Source: Mimachlamys varia (lineage: Eukaryota > Mollusca > Bivalvia > Pectinida > Pectinidae). Taken from it: a DNA stretch of 64,000 nt. Shown in pieces: positions 1 to 10,900 of the stretch (positions within the stretch are counted from its first letter, which is position 1; every line of letters begins with the position of its first letter). Under the pieces are notes generated by a model. The model did not search any database. It saw only the letters and a program-made list of their open reading frames with translations, and was not told the origin of the DNA. A program made the translations under genes and the position numbers. The stretch spans positions 50,487,186 through 50,551,185 of the forward strand of contig OX392529.1 in NCBI GenBank assembly GCA_947623455.1, written 5' to 3'.

Positions 1-2412
1 CCACAAAAAGTTATAGCGAATGGAGTTAAGGTTTTGCAAAAAGTGTTCATCAGGGTTTGGTATGGATATAAAAAGATTATTTAATTGTGATAATAGCAGA
101 GATTTTATTAGAACTATTCTACCAATAGGTGTTAGTGATCTTCTACTCCAAGTCTTTAGAAGCGTTTTTAGTTTAATTAATTTTTTGTCAAAGTTTAATT
201 TTGGAATTTCATGTAGATTCACACTAAAATCTATCCCTAGTAGTGTAAATTTAGACCTTCCCCATTGCAAATTTAATTCAGGTAGAAAAGTGTCATTACT
301 GTAAATTTTACTTCCTATCCAGACCACCTGAGTTTTATCAACATTAAGTTTCAGTCCAGATATTTTTGAAAAGGTATTCAGCTCGACAATAGATTCTTTC
401 AGTGATAATTCGGATCCATCAAGTATAAGAGTGGTGTCATCAGCATACTGTGAAATGAGTATAGGAAAATTATTCACATCTATACCCTTTATCTTGTCAT
501 TATTTCTAAATCGAATTCCTAATATCTCAACACACAGAATAAATATGTATGGAGCAATTGGATCGCCTTGGCGACAACCTCTTTTAATATCTAGAAAAGA
601 TGATAAGTTACCCCCCTGATTTATAGTTGCTGAGACATTAGTATGCAGTAATTTAACCCAATTTCTAATATCAGGACCAAAATTAAAATAATTAAAAACT
701 TCATCAACAAATTTCCAAGAAACTGAATCAAAGGCTTTCTCAAAATCTAACATTAATAACATTCCTGGAATAAATTTATCTTCAGCAAACTGCATTATAT
801 CATAGACAAGTCTGGTATTCTCCCCAATATAGCGACCCGAAAGAAACCCTGTTTGATCTTCACAAATTAATTTATTTAGCACTGTTTTAATCCTTCCTGC
901 TATACATCCTGATGCTATCTTATATACTATGTTCAGTAATGTTATTGGTCTCCAATTTTTTAAGAATTGTCTAGATTTATCTCCCTTGGGGATGCAAGTA
1001 ATGACACCTTGTCTTTGAGTTACAGACAGCATACCTTTTCTATATCCAAAATTAATAGACCTAACGATAAACCCCCCCAGCTGTTTCCAAAAACATTTAA
1101 AAAATTCCACTGTATAACCATCTGTTCCATGACTTTTATTATTTTTCATGTTTTTCAAAGTATTAGCTGCCTCTTCTATAGTGATTAGCCCTTCTAGGTT
1201 TTCTGCCTCATTATTATCTAATTTAGGAACATCAAACTTACCTAAAAATTCAGTTAAATCAACATCTTCTACCTCAGAACTATTATCATATAATTTTTCA
1301 TAAAAAGAGCGAATCTCCTCAAGAATATCATCCTGCTTTGTTATAACAACATTACCTTCTTTCTCTATCTTTGGTATTAATTTAGAGATAAAATTCCTAT
1401 TTTCTAAACTGAAAAAATATTTGCTTGGCTTTTCTCCTTCTTCCTGCCATCTTGCCCTCGATCTTATCATACTACCTTTAATCTTATTCTCTCTAATATT
1501 TTCTAATTCCTTTTTCTTGCCTTCTAATTCCTCAATATCTACCTGATCTTGTTCTTCCATGCATCGTATTGTTTCCTTAAGAATATCTTCATTTCTATTT
1601 AGTGTTTTCTTTCTATGGGATGAATATGATATACTTTTCCCCCTTATTTCCATCAATACTGTTTCAAGAAATAGCTGATCATCAATAACAAATTCAATGT
1701 CCAAGTCTGAAATATTTTCTATAGCATTTAAGTTGTAAACAGGAAGACAGTACTGGGTTTTTGTTTCTAAGATAACTTTCTTAACCAAATTAAGATATTC
1801 TTCATCATATAATAGAGACGAGTTAAATTTCCATAGTCCCTTGCCCCGTTTAAATTCATTAAATTTTAAATTTAGTATAGGAAACGAATGGTCAGACCTG
1901 TACCCGGGTTCAATACCTGAGCTAATTACACTAGATAATAAATTGTCTGATATAAGAAAAAAATCCAATCTAGCCTGTTTCAATGGGTTCTTTTTTCTCC
2001 AGGTATATCGTCTAATATCTGGGTGAAGTTCCCTATAAATATCAACTAAATAATGACTATTAATAACATCCATAACTTTTTCTCTGGCTTTCTGATTATT
2101 GACATTTTTATAGCTCCTGTCATAGTCTAAATCAGGATTTAAAACTAGATTAAAATCACCGCATACAATGACCTTGTCATTGCCAAAATCATCAATAGTG
2201 TTAACTAAATTGTCATAAAAGCTTGGTGTGTCTGTGTTGGGACCATATATTGTAATTAGAGTAATTTTTGATTCTTCTACCAAAATATCAAGAGCTAAAA
2301 AATTCCCCGTTGAGTCTTTCTTTTCTTTATTTACCTTGGCATCAAAATTATTATTTATTAAAATAGCCACCCCTCTGGAATTGGATTTGAAAGAGTTGAA
2401 ATAAATATAGAT
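1..2412 (-). CDS. Non-LTR retrotransposon ORF2 (APE endonuclease + reverse transcriptase), 5'-truncated, runs off left edge
   Basis: Reading the minus strand codon by codon gives no stop from 2412 down to base 1, 804 codons. Numbering from 2412, a partial apurinic-type endonuclease comes first (SRGVAIL near residue 9, CGDFN near 84), then a long basic linker, then a reverse transcriptase with DFEKAFDSV near residue 556, RGCRQGDP near 611 and the catalytic YADD near 656, and thumb sequence to the edge. The endonuclease lacks its N-terminal strands, and stops appear at once upstream (TAA 2415-2413, TGA 2421-2419), so the copy is truncated at its 5' end, as target-primed insertion commonly leaves it. 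The unbroken frame argues for a recent insertion. It belongs with the L1-like APE elements by motif; the clade is not resolved. The 3' end and target-site duplication lie outside the window. Confidence 0.9.
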   Translation of the reverse strand, partial: MYIYFNSFKSNSRGVAILINNNFDAKVNKEKKDSTGNFLALDILVEESKITLITIYGPNTDTPSFYDNLVNTIDDFGNDKVIVCGDFNLVLNPDLDYDRSYKNVNNQKAREKVMDVINSHYLVDIYRELHPDIRRYTWRKKNPLKQARLDFFLISDNLLSSVISSGIEPGYRSDHSFPILNLKFNEFKRGKGLWKFNSSLLYDEEYLNLVKKVILETKTQYCLPVYNLNAIENISDLDIEFVIDDQLFLETVLMEIRGKSISYSSHRKKTLNRNEDILKETIRCMEEQDQVDIEELEGKKKELENIRENKIKGSMIRSRARWQEEGEKPSKYFFSLENRNFISKLIPKIEKEGNVVITKQDDILEEIRSFYEKLYDNSSEVEDVDLTEFLGKFDVPKLDNNEAENLEGLITIEEAANTLKNMKNNKSHGTDGYTVEFFKCFWKQLGGFIVRSINFGYRKGMLSVTQRQGVITCIPKGDKSRQFLKNWRPITLLNIVYKIASGCIAGRIKTVLNKLICEDQTGFLSGRYIGENTRLVYDIMQFAEDKFIPGMLLMLDFEKAFDSVSWKFVDEVFNYFNFGPDIRNWVKLLHTNVSATINQGGNLSSFLDIKRGCRQGDPIAPYIFILCVEILGIRFRNNDKIKGIDVNNFPILISQYADDTTLILDGSELSLKESIVELNTFSKISGLKLNVDKTQVVWIGSKIYSNDTFLPELNLQWGRSKFTLLGIDFSVNLHEIPKLNFDKKLIKLKTLLKTWSRRSLTPIGRIVLIKSLLLSQLNNLFISIPNPDEHFLQNLNSIRYNFLW

Positions 2413-2973
2413 TTAATTTCATCAAAATGTACTTATCTCTACACCTGAAAAGAACCTGCCAATCAATTCTGGTTAGAAGCAGTACAATGTAATAATTAGA
2501 TATATATATATATATATTGCTGAATTGCTATCAAAAGGTTTCAATGTTTGTGCCGTCAAGTAAGTACGTATTGTACATCTTTGGTTTCCCCGGAAATAAC
2601 ATATGTTATCGACATAATTATAGTAGTAATTTTTTTAACTGTGATAAAAGATAAATATTCTTTGTCTAATTGATGCGTATAAATGAAGCCCGAGTGGTTC
2701 TGACCATCTCATACGCTAAATATTGGGTTGTTGGCGGTCGACATTAAGAATTTCATGGTTTTACAAACCTGACCTGAAAAATATTCACCTTAGCTTTCGG
2801 CCTCAGAAAAGATTTCCCATGACAGGTTTGTAAAACCACGTACGGGTTGCTCTCAACCAAATTCTATATTTGTATAATAATGGCTGTGTAAACACGACCT
2901 ATTTAATTTTGCTAGTCAAGGATTACCTAAATTACTTTAAGCTACCATTGCGAAGAAGAAGTAACAAATAATG
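2413..2973. other. Non-coding stretch between LINE and ribozyme-like array
   Basis: No open frame of note. It holds a short (TA)n tract at about 2500-2517 and the inverted repeat listed separately at 2756-2838. Confidence 0.6.
2756..2838. repeat. Perfect 16-bp inverted repeat with 51-base loop
   Basis: TGGTTTTACAAACCTG at 2756-2771 is matched exactly by its reverse complement at 2823-2838. It probably marks a small foldback element; no target-site duplication was identified. Confidence 0.7.
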
Positions 2974-3053
2974 AAAGATGACGTAACACACACATGTTCT
3001 GCACCTCTTAAATTTAGTAATAGATAGAGTATGCCGAAAAAATTAATTAAACT

Positions 3054-3097
3054 GCATCATACAGCTGTTTCGTCCTCCTAGGAATCTTCAGTGATGC
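3054..3097 (-). ncRNA. Hammerhead ribozyme motif, array copy 1
   Basis: Minus strand reads GCATCA, CTGAAGA (matches the CUGANGA box), stem II TTCC/GGAC around TAGGA, GAAA, a tiny stem III ACA-GC-TGT, then A and TGATGC, which pairs with the opening GCATCA as stem I. Predicted cleavage follows GUA. One flaw: base 10.1 is U, so it does not pair with C11.1. Confidence 0.7.
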
Positions 3098-3432
3098 TTT
3101 TGGCCAAAAGGTAGGAATCCAAAATTTCCAAACTAATGTAGAAGCAGAAGGGCCTGTGCGTAAAACCCCTTTAATTTATGAATTTAAAAGTAAAATTAAA
3201 CTAGTTCTGTGTAATTTCAAATCGTTTTCTACGAAAATGTGTATATTATTTTCCGTGCCACTACTCAAATGAGATAAACTGTGGCTATGGAGGCTCCAGC
3301 AAACCTTGCGGACTAAAAAATCCACCAGCAGAGTCTGCCACTCCCTATCATAAAGATGACGTAACACACACATGTGCTGCACCTCTTAAATTTAGTTATA
3401 GATCTACAGTATGCCGAAAAAATAATTAAACT

Positions 3433-3476
3433 GCATCATACAGCTGTTTCGTCCTCCTAGGAATCTTCAGTGATGC
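3433..3476 (-). ncRNA. Hammerhead ribozyme motif, array copy 2
   Basis: Same structure as copy 1, with a 6-bp stem I, CTGAAGA and GAAA boxes, and the same U in place of G at position 10.1. Sharing this change suggests the two units arose from one another. Confidence 0.7.
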
Positions 3477-3811
3477 TTTGGGCCAAAAGGTAGGAATCCA
3501 AAATTTCCAAACTAATGTAGAAGCAGAAGGGCCTGTGCGTAAAACCCCTTTAATTTATGAATTTAGAAGTAAAATTAAACTAGTTCTGTATAATTTCGAA
3601 TCGTGTACTACGAAAATGTATATATTATTTTCCGTGCCACTACTCAACTGAGATACACTGTGGCTATGGAGGCTCCAGCAAACCTTGGGACTAAAAAATC
3701 CACCAGCAGAGTCTGCCACCCCCTATCATAAAGATGACGTAACACACACACGTGCTGCGCCTCTTAAATTTAGTTATAGATCTACAGTATGCCGAAAAAA
3801 TGAATTAAACT

Positions 3812-3855
3812 GCATCATACAGCTGTTTCGTCCTCCTAGGACTCTTCAATGATGA
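3812..3855 (-). ncRNA. Hammerhead motif, array copy 3 (core mutated)
   Basis: The box reads TTGAAGA, so the essential C3 is T, and stem I is altered (minus strand opens TCATCA rather than GCATCA). Stem II (GTCC/GGAC) and GAAA are intact. Probably inactive. Confidence 0.6.
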
Positions 3856-4477
3856 TAGGGGCCAAAAGATAGGAATCCAAAATTTCTAAACTAATGTAAA
3901 AGCAGAAGGGTCAGGTGCGTAAAACTCCTAATATTTACTTCGGAAACGTTTTTTTTTCATTACACTCGGAAACCACGTATTGGAAAGGTTGCAATGTTGC
4001 CGCCAGTTGCTAAGAGGCATATTTGATAAAATTCTTAACATCTGATATTATTCAACTGCTGTATGCCACTTCAATTTTGTTTGTTTACTTCATGGTCACA
4101 CTTGTTTCACTTTTAGTCATTAAGTATCAAATTGCTTTTAGATACGGTTCATAGATAATATGATAATAAACTGTAAGATAGGACGATGGTTGTAGACTCG
4201 CCGTAGTTGCTAGTAGACCATGACTCGCACGTTGATGCTTGTCGCACAAAGGGTAAACTATTTGGCCTTACTCTCGAACGGTAGCAGCGCTGTTCAATAA
4301 GCGTAAGATTAAAAAACACGGAAAGATCATTATAATGCAAATTTAATACATGCACGACTGGAAACAATCAAATATTCCACTTAATTATATTAAACACATT
4401 TTTTTTCATGATTATACGCCTTCAAATTATCATGTAGAAGTCAATATATAAGCCTTAATGCCTTAATGAAGATTCAG

Positions 4478-4487
4478 TATATAAATA
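4478..4487 (+). promoter_or_regulatory. TATA-like sequence upstream of the SRCR gene
   Basis: TATATAAATA, 167 bases before the start codon. AT-rich surroundings make chance occurrence likely. Confidence 0.2.
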
Positions 4488-4535
4488 TGTGTCATAAATA
4501 ACGCACAGTTTAATGATTTTGTAACAGGATGATCG

Positions 4536-4543
4536 TGACGTCA
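4536..4543. promoter_or_regulatory. Palindromic CRE-type site TGACGTCA
   Basis: Perfect 8-bp cAMP-response-element palindrome 111 bases before the start codon. CREB/ATF proteins bind this sequence; its use here is inference from position only. Confidence 0.3.
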
Positions 4544-4653
4544 CAGAAACAGTTGATGTTGTTGTCGGTTAGACAGACCGGCACACGTCGTACATGTAGT
4601 TACACTGGCGCATCAATATAGGTAAGAAACGGTCGTTGCATGGGACGTACAAA

Positions 4654-4932
4654 ATGTTTCGTTTTTACCTATTGTTTGTTGTCAGCATTGTCACGCGGTG
4701 TATCATAATCAGCGCCACTTGTGTAACAAAAATGGAATCCGACAGCACTGTAACAATTTACAATGAATTGCAAGCTGATGTCATAAGCATACGACAACCT
4801 GTTGGTCACCAACAGTGTGCAAGGACATGTGCGCGTCACCAGGTTTGTGGATCCGTAGCTTATGATCCGTCCTCGCTCACCTGTGTTCTGAGAAAAACGG
4901 AGTCCTCAGAGGCGAAAATTACTGAGATGAAG
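4654..4932 (+). CDS. SRCR gene exon 1: signal peptide and PAN/apple-like segment
   Basis: 93 codons ending in phase 0 at donor AAG|GTATGT. The N-terminus [13 protein letters not shown] is hydrophobic. C55, C59, C65 and C77 with GSVAYD between them resemble the core of a PAN/apple fold (C-x3-C-x5-C-x11-C). A TTG codon 18 bases upstream is in frame but is not a credible eukaryotic start. Confidence 0.8.
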
Positions 4933-7900
4933 GTATGTATAATTCTAGTTTAATTGATCAAAACATCTTTCTTGAATTTTTTACCTTTTATATACAAATA
5001 TAATACGCCAAAGCGTGTCACAACGTTTCAAGAGTAGGCCGATTATTTATGTAGCTTGAAAAAAACTACCTGTTGCTCTTAAAACGTTGCAACATGTAAA
5101 CACCAACACGTTCGCGCGAGTGCGCCGAGTCTTTGACAGTATTTTTTTCCGTCAGAGATGTAATTGAATTTTGAATTTCCTGCTTTCACCAGTGGGACCT
5201 CTTTGGAGTTCGTTTTAGTTTAAGATATATTTCGTAATAAATACTAACCCGATAAAAATATGAAATTATTCTTTCATAAAAACATGAAAAGCAACGTTTT
5301 ATTTTTACTTTTTTGCAACTGATTGTTTTAGTTCGTTTTTTTTTCATAAGAATTTGTTTGTAACCCACATGGTAGTAACTGCAATTGAAAGAAGAGTTTG
5401 AAGATATTTATTTGCTGTTAGGACTGTGGCAATATAATGAAAAGCAAAAACAACCACCCTCAAAAAAAAAAAAAAAACCAGTCCACCTGATCCATTGATC
5501 AAAGGACGCTCAACCCTACGTAATTCCTAAGTTTTGATTCTCGTTTTGTGGTGACGTAGATCAAATTAGTGCTACATAGAGATAGCACTTCTGCGTGGTG
5601 AAGATAGAAAAATATGACGCGATGTCAACAATTTATATCAAGTTAAAAAAAAAACACAAAAAAACAACAACACAAAAACATTAAAGTTTGAATAAATTAA
5701 TTTTTTGGTGCTTTTACCAAAAATTAATCAAGTCATAGGAATGCTTAGATTTTCACAAAATCATCTCTACCTGGTAGCATCATCAACATATATTATGGAA
5801 GTTTTAAGGAAATCTAGCGGTTAATTGCGAAAGGGTCGAGCTTCCTTAACAACTTACCAATGTAAAAGTTTAAGGTAAAACTAAAGCATCGATTATTCGA
5901 TATACAATTTATACAAATATATATTTTAAAGAGGAATATTATTTGATAATGATTTACATATGCTCATCGTTGATGACTTCGGTTGAAAACATATAGGCTT
6001 CCCCTGAATTCCTTTGTAACTTATTAGCTTGTAGTATATTGTAAACATGGGTTCCTTACGAGACTACGAGGGTCACAAGTTGGCTTTTCCGATGAATTCC
6101 TTTATAAAAAGAAATCAGAAAATACCAAAGCGTCAACAAAACAATAATCCAAACTCAAAATCGATTAAACTAGGGGCAAAATAGAAACAAAGAAAAGATT
6201 TACATGGAGACTCTCGTAAAATCAAAAGAGAATAAGACCAGGTGTTCCGGAAGATTAAGCGTCTTCTACTTCATCGACGACACCCGCCATGTAAATCTTG
6301 GTCACATCCAAGTAAGCATCTATCCTCTAAATGAGAACCGAGTCATCATGGTCATCACAACAAGTAAACACACTAACAAGCAAACTCAAAAACGTCCACC
6401 TTCATATTACAGAAAGATACAGAATATGGCTCGATGAGATCAAGATGGCGACCATAAAACTTGCCCATAGTCTTTATCAACCTGCATCTCTCGAATCCCT
6501 GTGCCGTAAGTTTGTTCGTCAGCAGTTGACATCTATCACGACAATCTCGATATTCAGAGCAGACCCTAGAATAACTTATCAACTGCGACATGTAAACACC
6601 ATAGGATTGAGGAGCAGGGATGATACTATCAAAAAAGGGAAAGTTCACGATCGGAAAATCGAAATCGTCACGTTTATCATACAGCTAAGAAGTACGTTGC
6701 CCGTGTTGGTCATAGTTTAAGTAAAGATCGAGGTAAGAAGCTAATGTAGGAGAGTCTGTTGTGTCTTTAATCTCAAGTTCAATAGGAAATATACGATCGA
6801 CTAGGTCAGCAAACTTCTTGTTGTTTAAAGACAACACATCGTCGATATACGTGAAAGTGAAATTGAAAGATATGGCAAGGATTTTGTTAGCCGCCCTGAT
6901 AAGCCCCTCGACAAATTCAGCCTCGTATAAAAAAAAAGTCAGCCAAAAGTGGTGCACAGTTAGTGCCCATTGGAATGCCAACAGTCTGCTGGAAAATCTT
7001 TCCTCCGAACTCAACAAAGATATTGTCAACCTGGAATTCAATCATTCGTACTATAGCTTATTATCCCCTCGCGACGAAAGTCGTGGAGGGGATATAGCGT
7101 TCCGTTCGTACGTCAGTACGTAAGTACGTATGTTCACTTTTTGTCAGCACTCTTTCATTTTTGAACGAATTCTGACCAAACTTCCTATATTGGTCCAGCA
7201 TGGTAATACCTCGAACGAGTTCGTGTTTCAGGGTGCCAAGGTCAAGGTCAAGGTCACCGTTACTATTTATAGAAAATCTTTGTCAGCACTCTTGCGACTT
7301 CATATTTGAATGGATCATGACCAAACTTCATATATGAGTCCAGCATGGTAATACCTCGAGCACTCTCGCGACTTCATTTTTGAATGGATTCTGACCAAAC
7401 TTCATATGTTGGTCCAGCATGGTAATACCTCTAGCGAGTTTGTTTGTGTTTCAGGGTGCCTAGGTCAAGGATAAGGTCACCGTTACTATTTTTAGAAAAT
7501 CTTTGTCAGCACTCTTGCAACTTCATTTCTGAACGGATCCTGACCAAACTGATAATAAGGCCATCCATGTCTATTGCAGTTCAGTGCAAATGACAACTGT
7601 TGTTATTTCAATGTCCTGCAATAACCCCACACCCCATTTTGCGTCAGAGTTCATGTGTTAGCACGCGAGGGGATTTGTATCGTTTGCGATGCCTTGTTAG
7701 TTTTTAGTATAATGTAAACATGGGTTTCTCACAAGACTACGAAGGTCACAAGTTGGCTGTTCCCCTTGATTCCTTTGTAACTTATTAGATCACGGATGCA
7801 TTATGTTACTAACATAGCTAATTATTAAAGAATTTGTAGGTACAGTCAAACCTGTCTACAAAGGACACCCAAATGGACTGAACAAAAGTGTCCTTTATAG

Positions 7901-10900
7901 ACAGGTGTCCTTTATACAGAGGTTAATTATAAAGTAAAATGCACTGTGTGGGAATGATGAGTCCTTTATAGACAATTGTCCTTTATGTAGAGGTGTCCTT
8001 TATGACAGGTTTGACTGTTTTCAGTAAACACATATAATGGAATATACGCAGCACTTATGCAAGATACTTGTAGTAACAAAATTCAGAGGCCAGCACTTGG
8101 GGTCAAAGGTTTGTTTTTCTCTAGACTCAACATCGACAAACAGCTGCCGGAAAGTGGGGGTATTAGTTTGTTTATATACGACTGCTCTAGTTAATTATTT
8201 GAATTCAACGGATCTCCTGAACACTATTTTTGAAACTTTTAAAAATTCAACTTATACCAAACACTCTTGGTTTTCCCCAATGTTAGCACTAGGGAGTCTT
8301 CTTGTGGGAGGTAACCGGAGTACCCGGAAAAACCCATGTGGTCGGGCAGGTGACCCCAACCTTTCACGTCCGATCGGGGAATCGAACCCCGCCGCCTTGG
8401 TGAAAAGCAAACCAACCATTCAAATGCGCAAACTTATGTCAGGTGATGTGAGGCCATGTTTTAATTTCTCGAGCCGATACGACAGTCATTGTGAATGCAG
8501 CCACGTTTCACAGTTAAAAAAGATAGATGGCTACACGTTTTTTCGCTATGCATATGCATGCGTGTATCCTCACTCGAAAAAGGTAATCAATCAAAAACCA
8601 TATGCATGTTAGCTATGTAGCTATAAACAAAATGCTATATTGTTTTGCGCCAGCCTGTGAAATTTTGCAACATTTGTGGTCTGTTTTTGTTGTTATCAGA
8701 TGCTACCTCATTGTTCCTAACAATATCACGAATATCAATGTTCACTTTCTTAAAAATTAACCAACCCCATACCCTGCTATCTTCAGGTTCGATCAGTAAT
8801 GAGTCCGCCATCCGATATTATCTTATAAAAAAGTAATATGCTGAACACCTTATTACAATGATCCTCCCACCCGTGATACACACACAATTTACCTGATGCT
8901 GTGCGCAACCAGGTGTGCAAATTGATTTCGGTCGGTGACAAATTAACAATTTAGTTGTAATTTATCTTATGACAGAAAAAACAAACTGTAAACAGTTTTA
9001 TTCCCCCTTGTGACAGTTTGGACTGGAGGTGGGATAATGATATTATCGGTCAAAAGTTCAAGTCGTTAATATAAATTGTTTTTTTTTTATTTGTATCAGG
9101 TGTGTTCTATTCTTAAATCTAATGGCCAGGAGAAGAAATTAAAAGACAACTTTTTTGTTTGTACAGTGAAAATTAATAATGTAATGCATTTCAGGAATAA
9201 AAGAATATTAATTATTTTTGAACTGACCTTGTTTTCCTGTTAGTAAATAGAGAATACATGTTCAGTGTCTTAAAATACAAGCGGTATTTTTGCTTGGGAC
9301 CGATAGACAAAAGTGGCGAGCTTAAACGCTCGCCACTTTTCTCTTTCTAATCCTCGCCAAAATACAGTTTGTATTTTAAGATTATGTATTCTATTTATCC
9401 AGCAACAATAATCAAAATAAATCATTTTTAAGTCAGAGATATCAAAAGTGTTCGGGTATGTTTATCTCAAACTTATTTTTGCCAATACCGTCGTCAGGCG
9501 TATGAAAATATGCGATTAGCTGTCATATTGAAACTAAATGCATATGCCTTGAAGTATTCCGAGAGAAAATAAAGTTCCTTACTAATCATGAGATTAGGTT
9601 TTTTTAATGAGTGTAATGTGATATGTACATCGTATTGCGACAACTCAAAATCTACGATATGTGGGTGGTGAGGGTTCGTTTACTTTATATGGAGACCAAA
9701 GGCAAAAGTGCTGGTGGCTAAAAGTATTTCACCGAATTCATGCACGTGCTAAAATACAGCTGTTTTCCGTCACTGCCGAATTCAGAAAAATATATTCGGC
9801 AGGATTATTCTGACAACAGAATTCTAATATTTACAGTCTACACTGACATTCATTCGAAATCCATTGTCCTGCAAACTAGATGTATTTTCCAATAACTATA
9901 CTATACGAAATGTGCCAAAAATCTATGACGTCGACAACAAAACATGTGGGCGGAGCTATGCAAATTATCTAGTTCGAATCACAATTGCGTGACGAAAAAT
10001 TAACAATGGTAATGGGCGGAGTTAACCATTGCTGCTACATTTATTAAACCGTATTCACGTTTGTAAGTTTTGAAATTAAAACTATGTCCGCAGTTGGGGC
10101 TATATTGAACAGAGAGTTATTAACCATTTCCAGAAAAAATGCTGTAAATATAAGAATTAACCTTTGATTTTGTTTAGTTTATGAGATCATAAATCAAATG
10201 GAGCAGTCGGTAAATTTAATGTAAACGCTTCGCGTGATTAAACTAATACTATATGTACAAATGTATATGTCGGTATCCATTGTGCGTTGGTTAACAAAAA
10301 TGTACCTAACGCGCACCATTCAACATGTAGGTACGCCAATGTATGTTACACACCAATGAATGTAACAAAATATGACAACCAATCCTTAAGTGATTTTTAA
10401 TTGTTTTCAACAATTAGTATGTGCTGTATCGGTTTTTATAACAAAAGTCTAGCTAAGTGCCATCCTCGTAGTCTAATTATTTATTAAATACATATCTATC
10501 AATTTGGAAACGTAAATTATTTTTCTTAAGGTTCATATAAAGTTCAAATAGGTGAGCAGGTAGCCACACCACCTTAAAGTAATTCTGTTCAATAACGCAT
10601 GCATGTTTTATATCTAATACGCGTTTTTTCAATATTTGTTTAAGTTGTTTTCTCTTCAAATTAGTTCATAATCGTTTGATCTCTACAGCTCGACCTCGAC
10701 ACGAACGCATAAACTAGGCTACAGTAGATTAAACTATATATCTAATATTATATGATATTTTTATTAAAAAATTGATGATACCATTTCTGGCGACCCCTGC
10801 CATAACTCCGCCAGTAAAAAAAAAACAACAAAAAAAAAAACAGAGAATAACAAAAGCGTCAACAAAACCATAATCCAAACTCAAAATCGATTAAACTAGA

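Larger units (their letters stand above)
2974..3935 (-). repeat. Tandem array of ~378-379-bp hammerhead-bearing repeats (retrozyme-like), 2.5 copies
   Basis: Three consecutive units start with AAAGATGACGTAAC at 2974, 3352 and 3730, a spacing of 378 each. The third unit fades out near 3935. Sites equivalent to ribozyme cleavage are 379 bases apart (3059/3060, 3438/3439, 3817/3818). No unit has a coding frame. On the minus strand each unit carries a 44-base hammerhead-like motif. Small non-autonomous retroelements made of head-to-tail units with one hammerhead each (retrozymes) are known in plants and in animals including bivalves; assignment to that class is inference from unit length, tandem arrangement and the motif. 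Dispersed copies lie at about 16.9, 19.5, 32.5, 45.7 and 58.7 kb. Confidence 0.8.
3936..4653. other. Upstream region of the SRCR gene
   Basis: No coding frame supported. The first 300 bases are AT-rich, followed by candidate promoter sites listed separately. A GTAAG donor-like site at 4622 lies 32 bases before the chosen ATG and could belong to a 5' UTR exon. Confidence 0.4.

Noticed and set aside
4149..4367. Minus-strand open frame upstream of the SRCR gene
   Set aside because: Short, no motif and no splice borders; probably chance in the promoter region.
6331..6720. Plus-strand open frames over 6200-7120
   Set aside because: They are antisense shadows of the minus-strand reverse-transcriptase fragment.
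8037..8612. A 191-codon plus-strand open frame
   Set aside because: It runs through a SINE-like repeat on the other strand, has no domain, no acceptable exon borders and mixed composition. Treated as chance.
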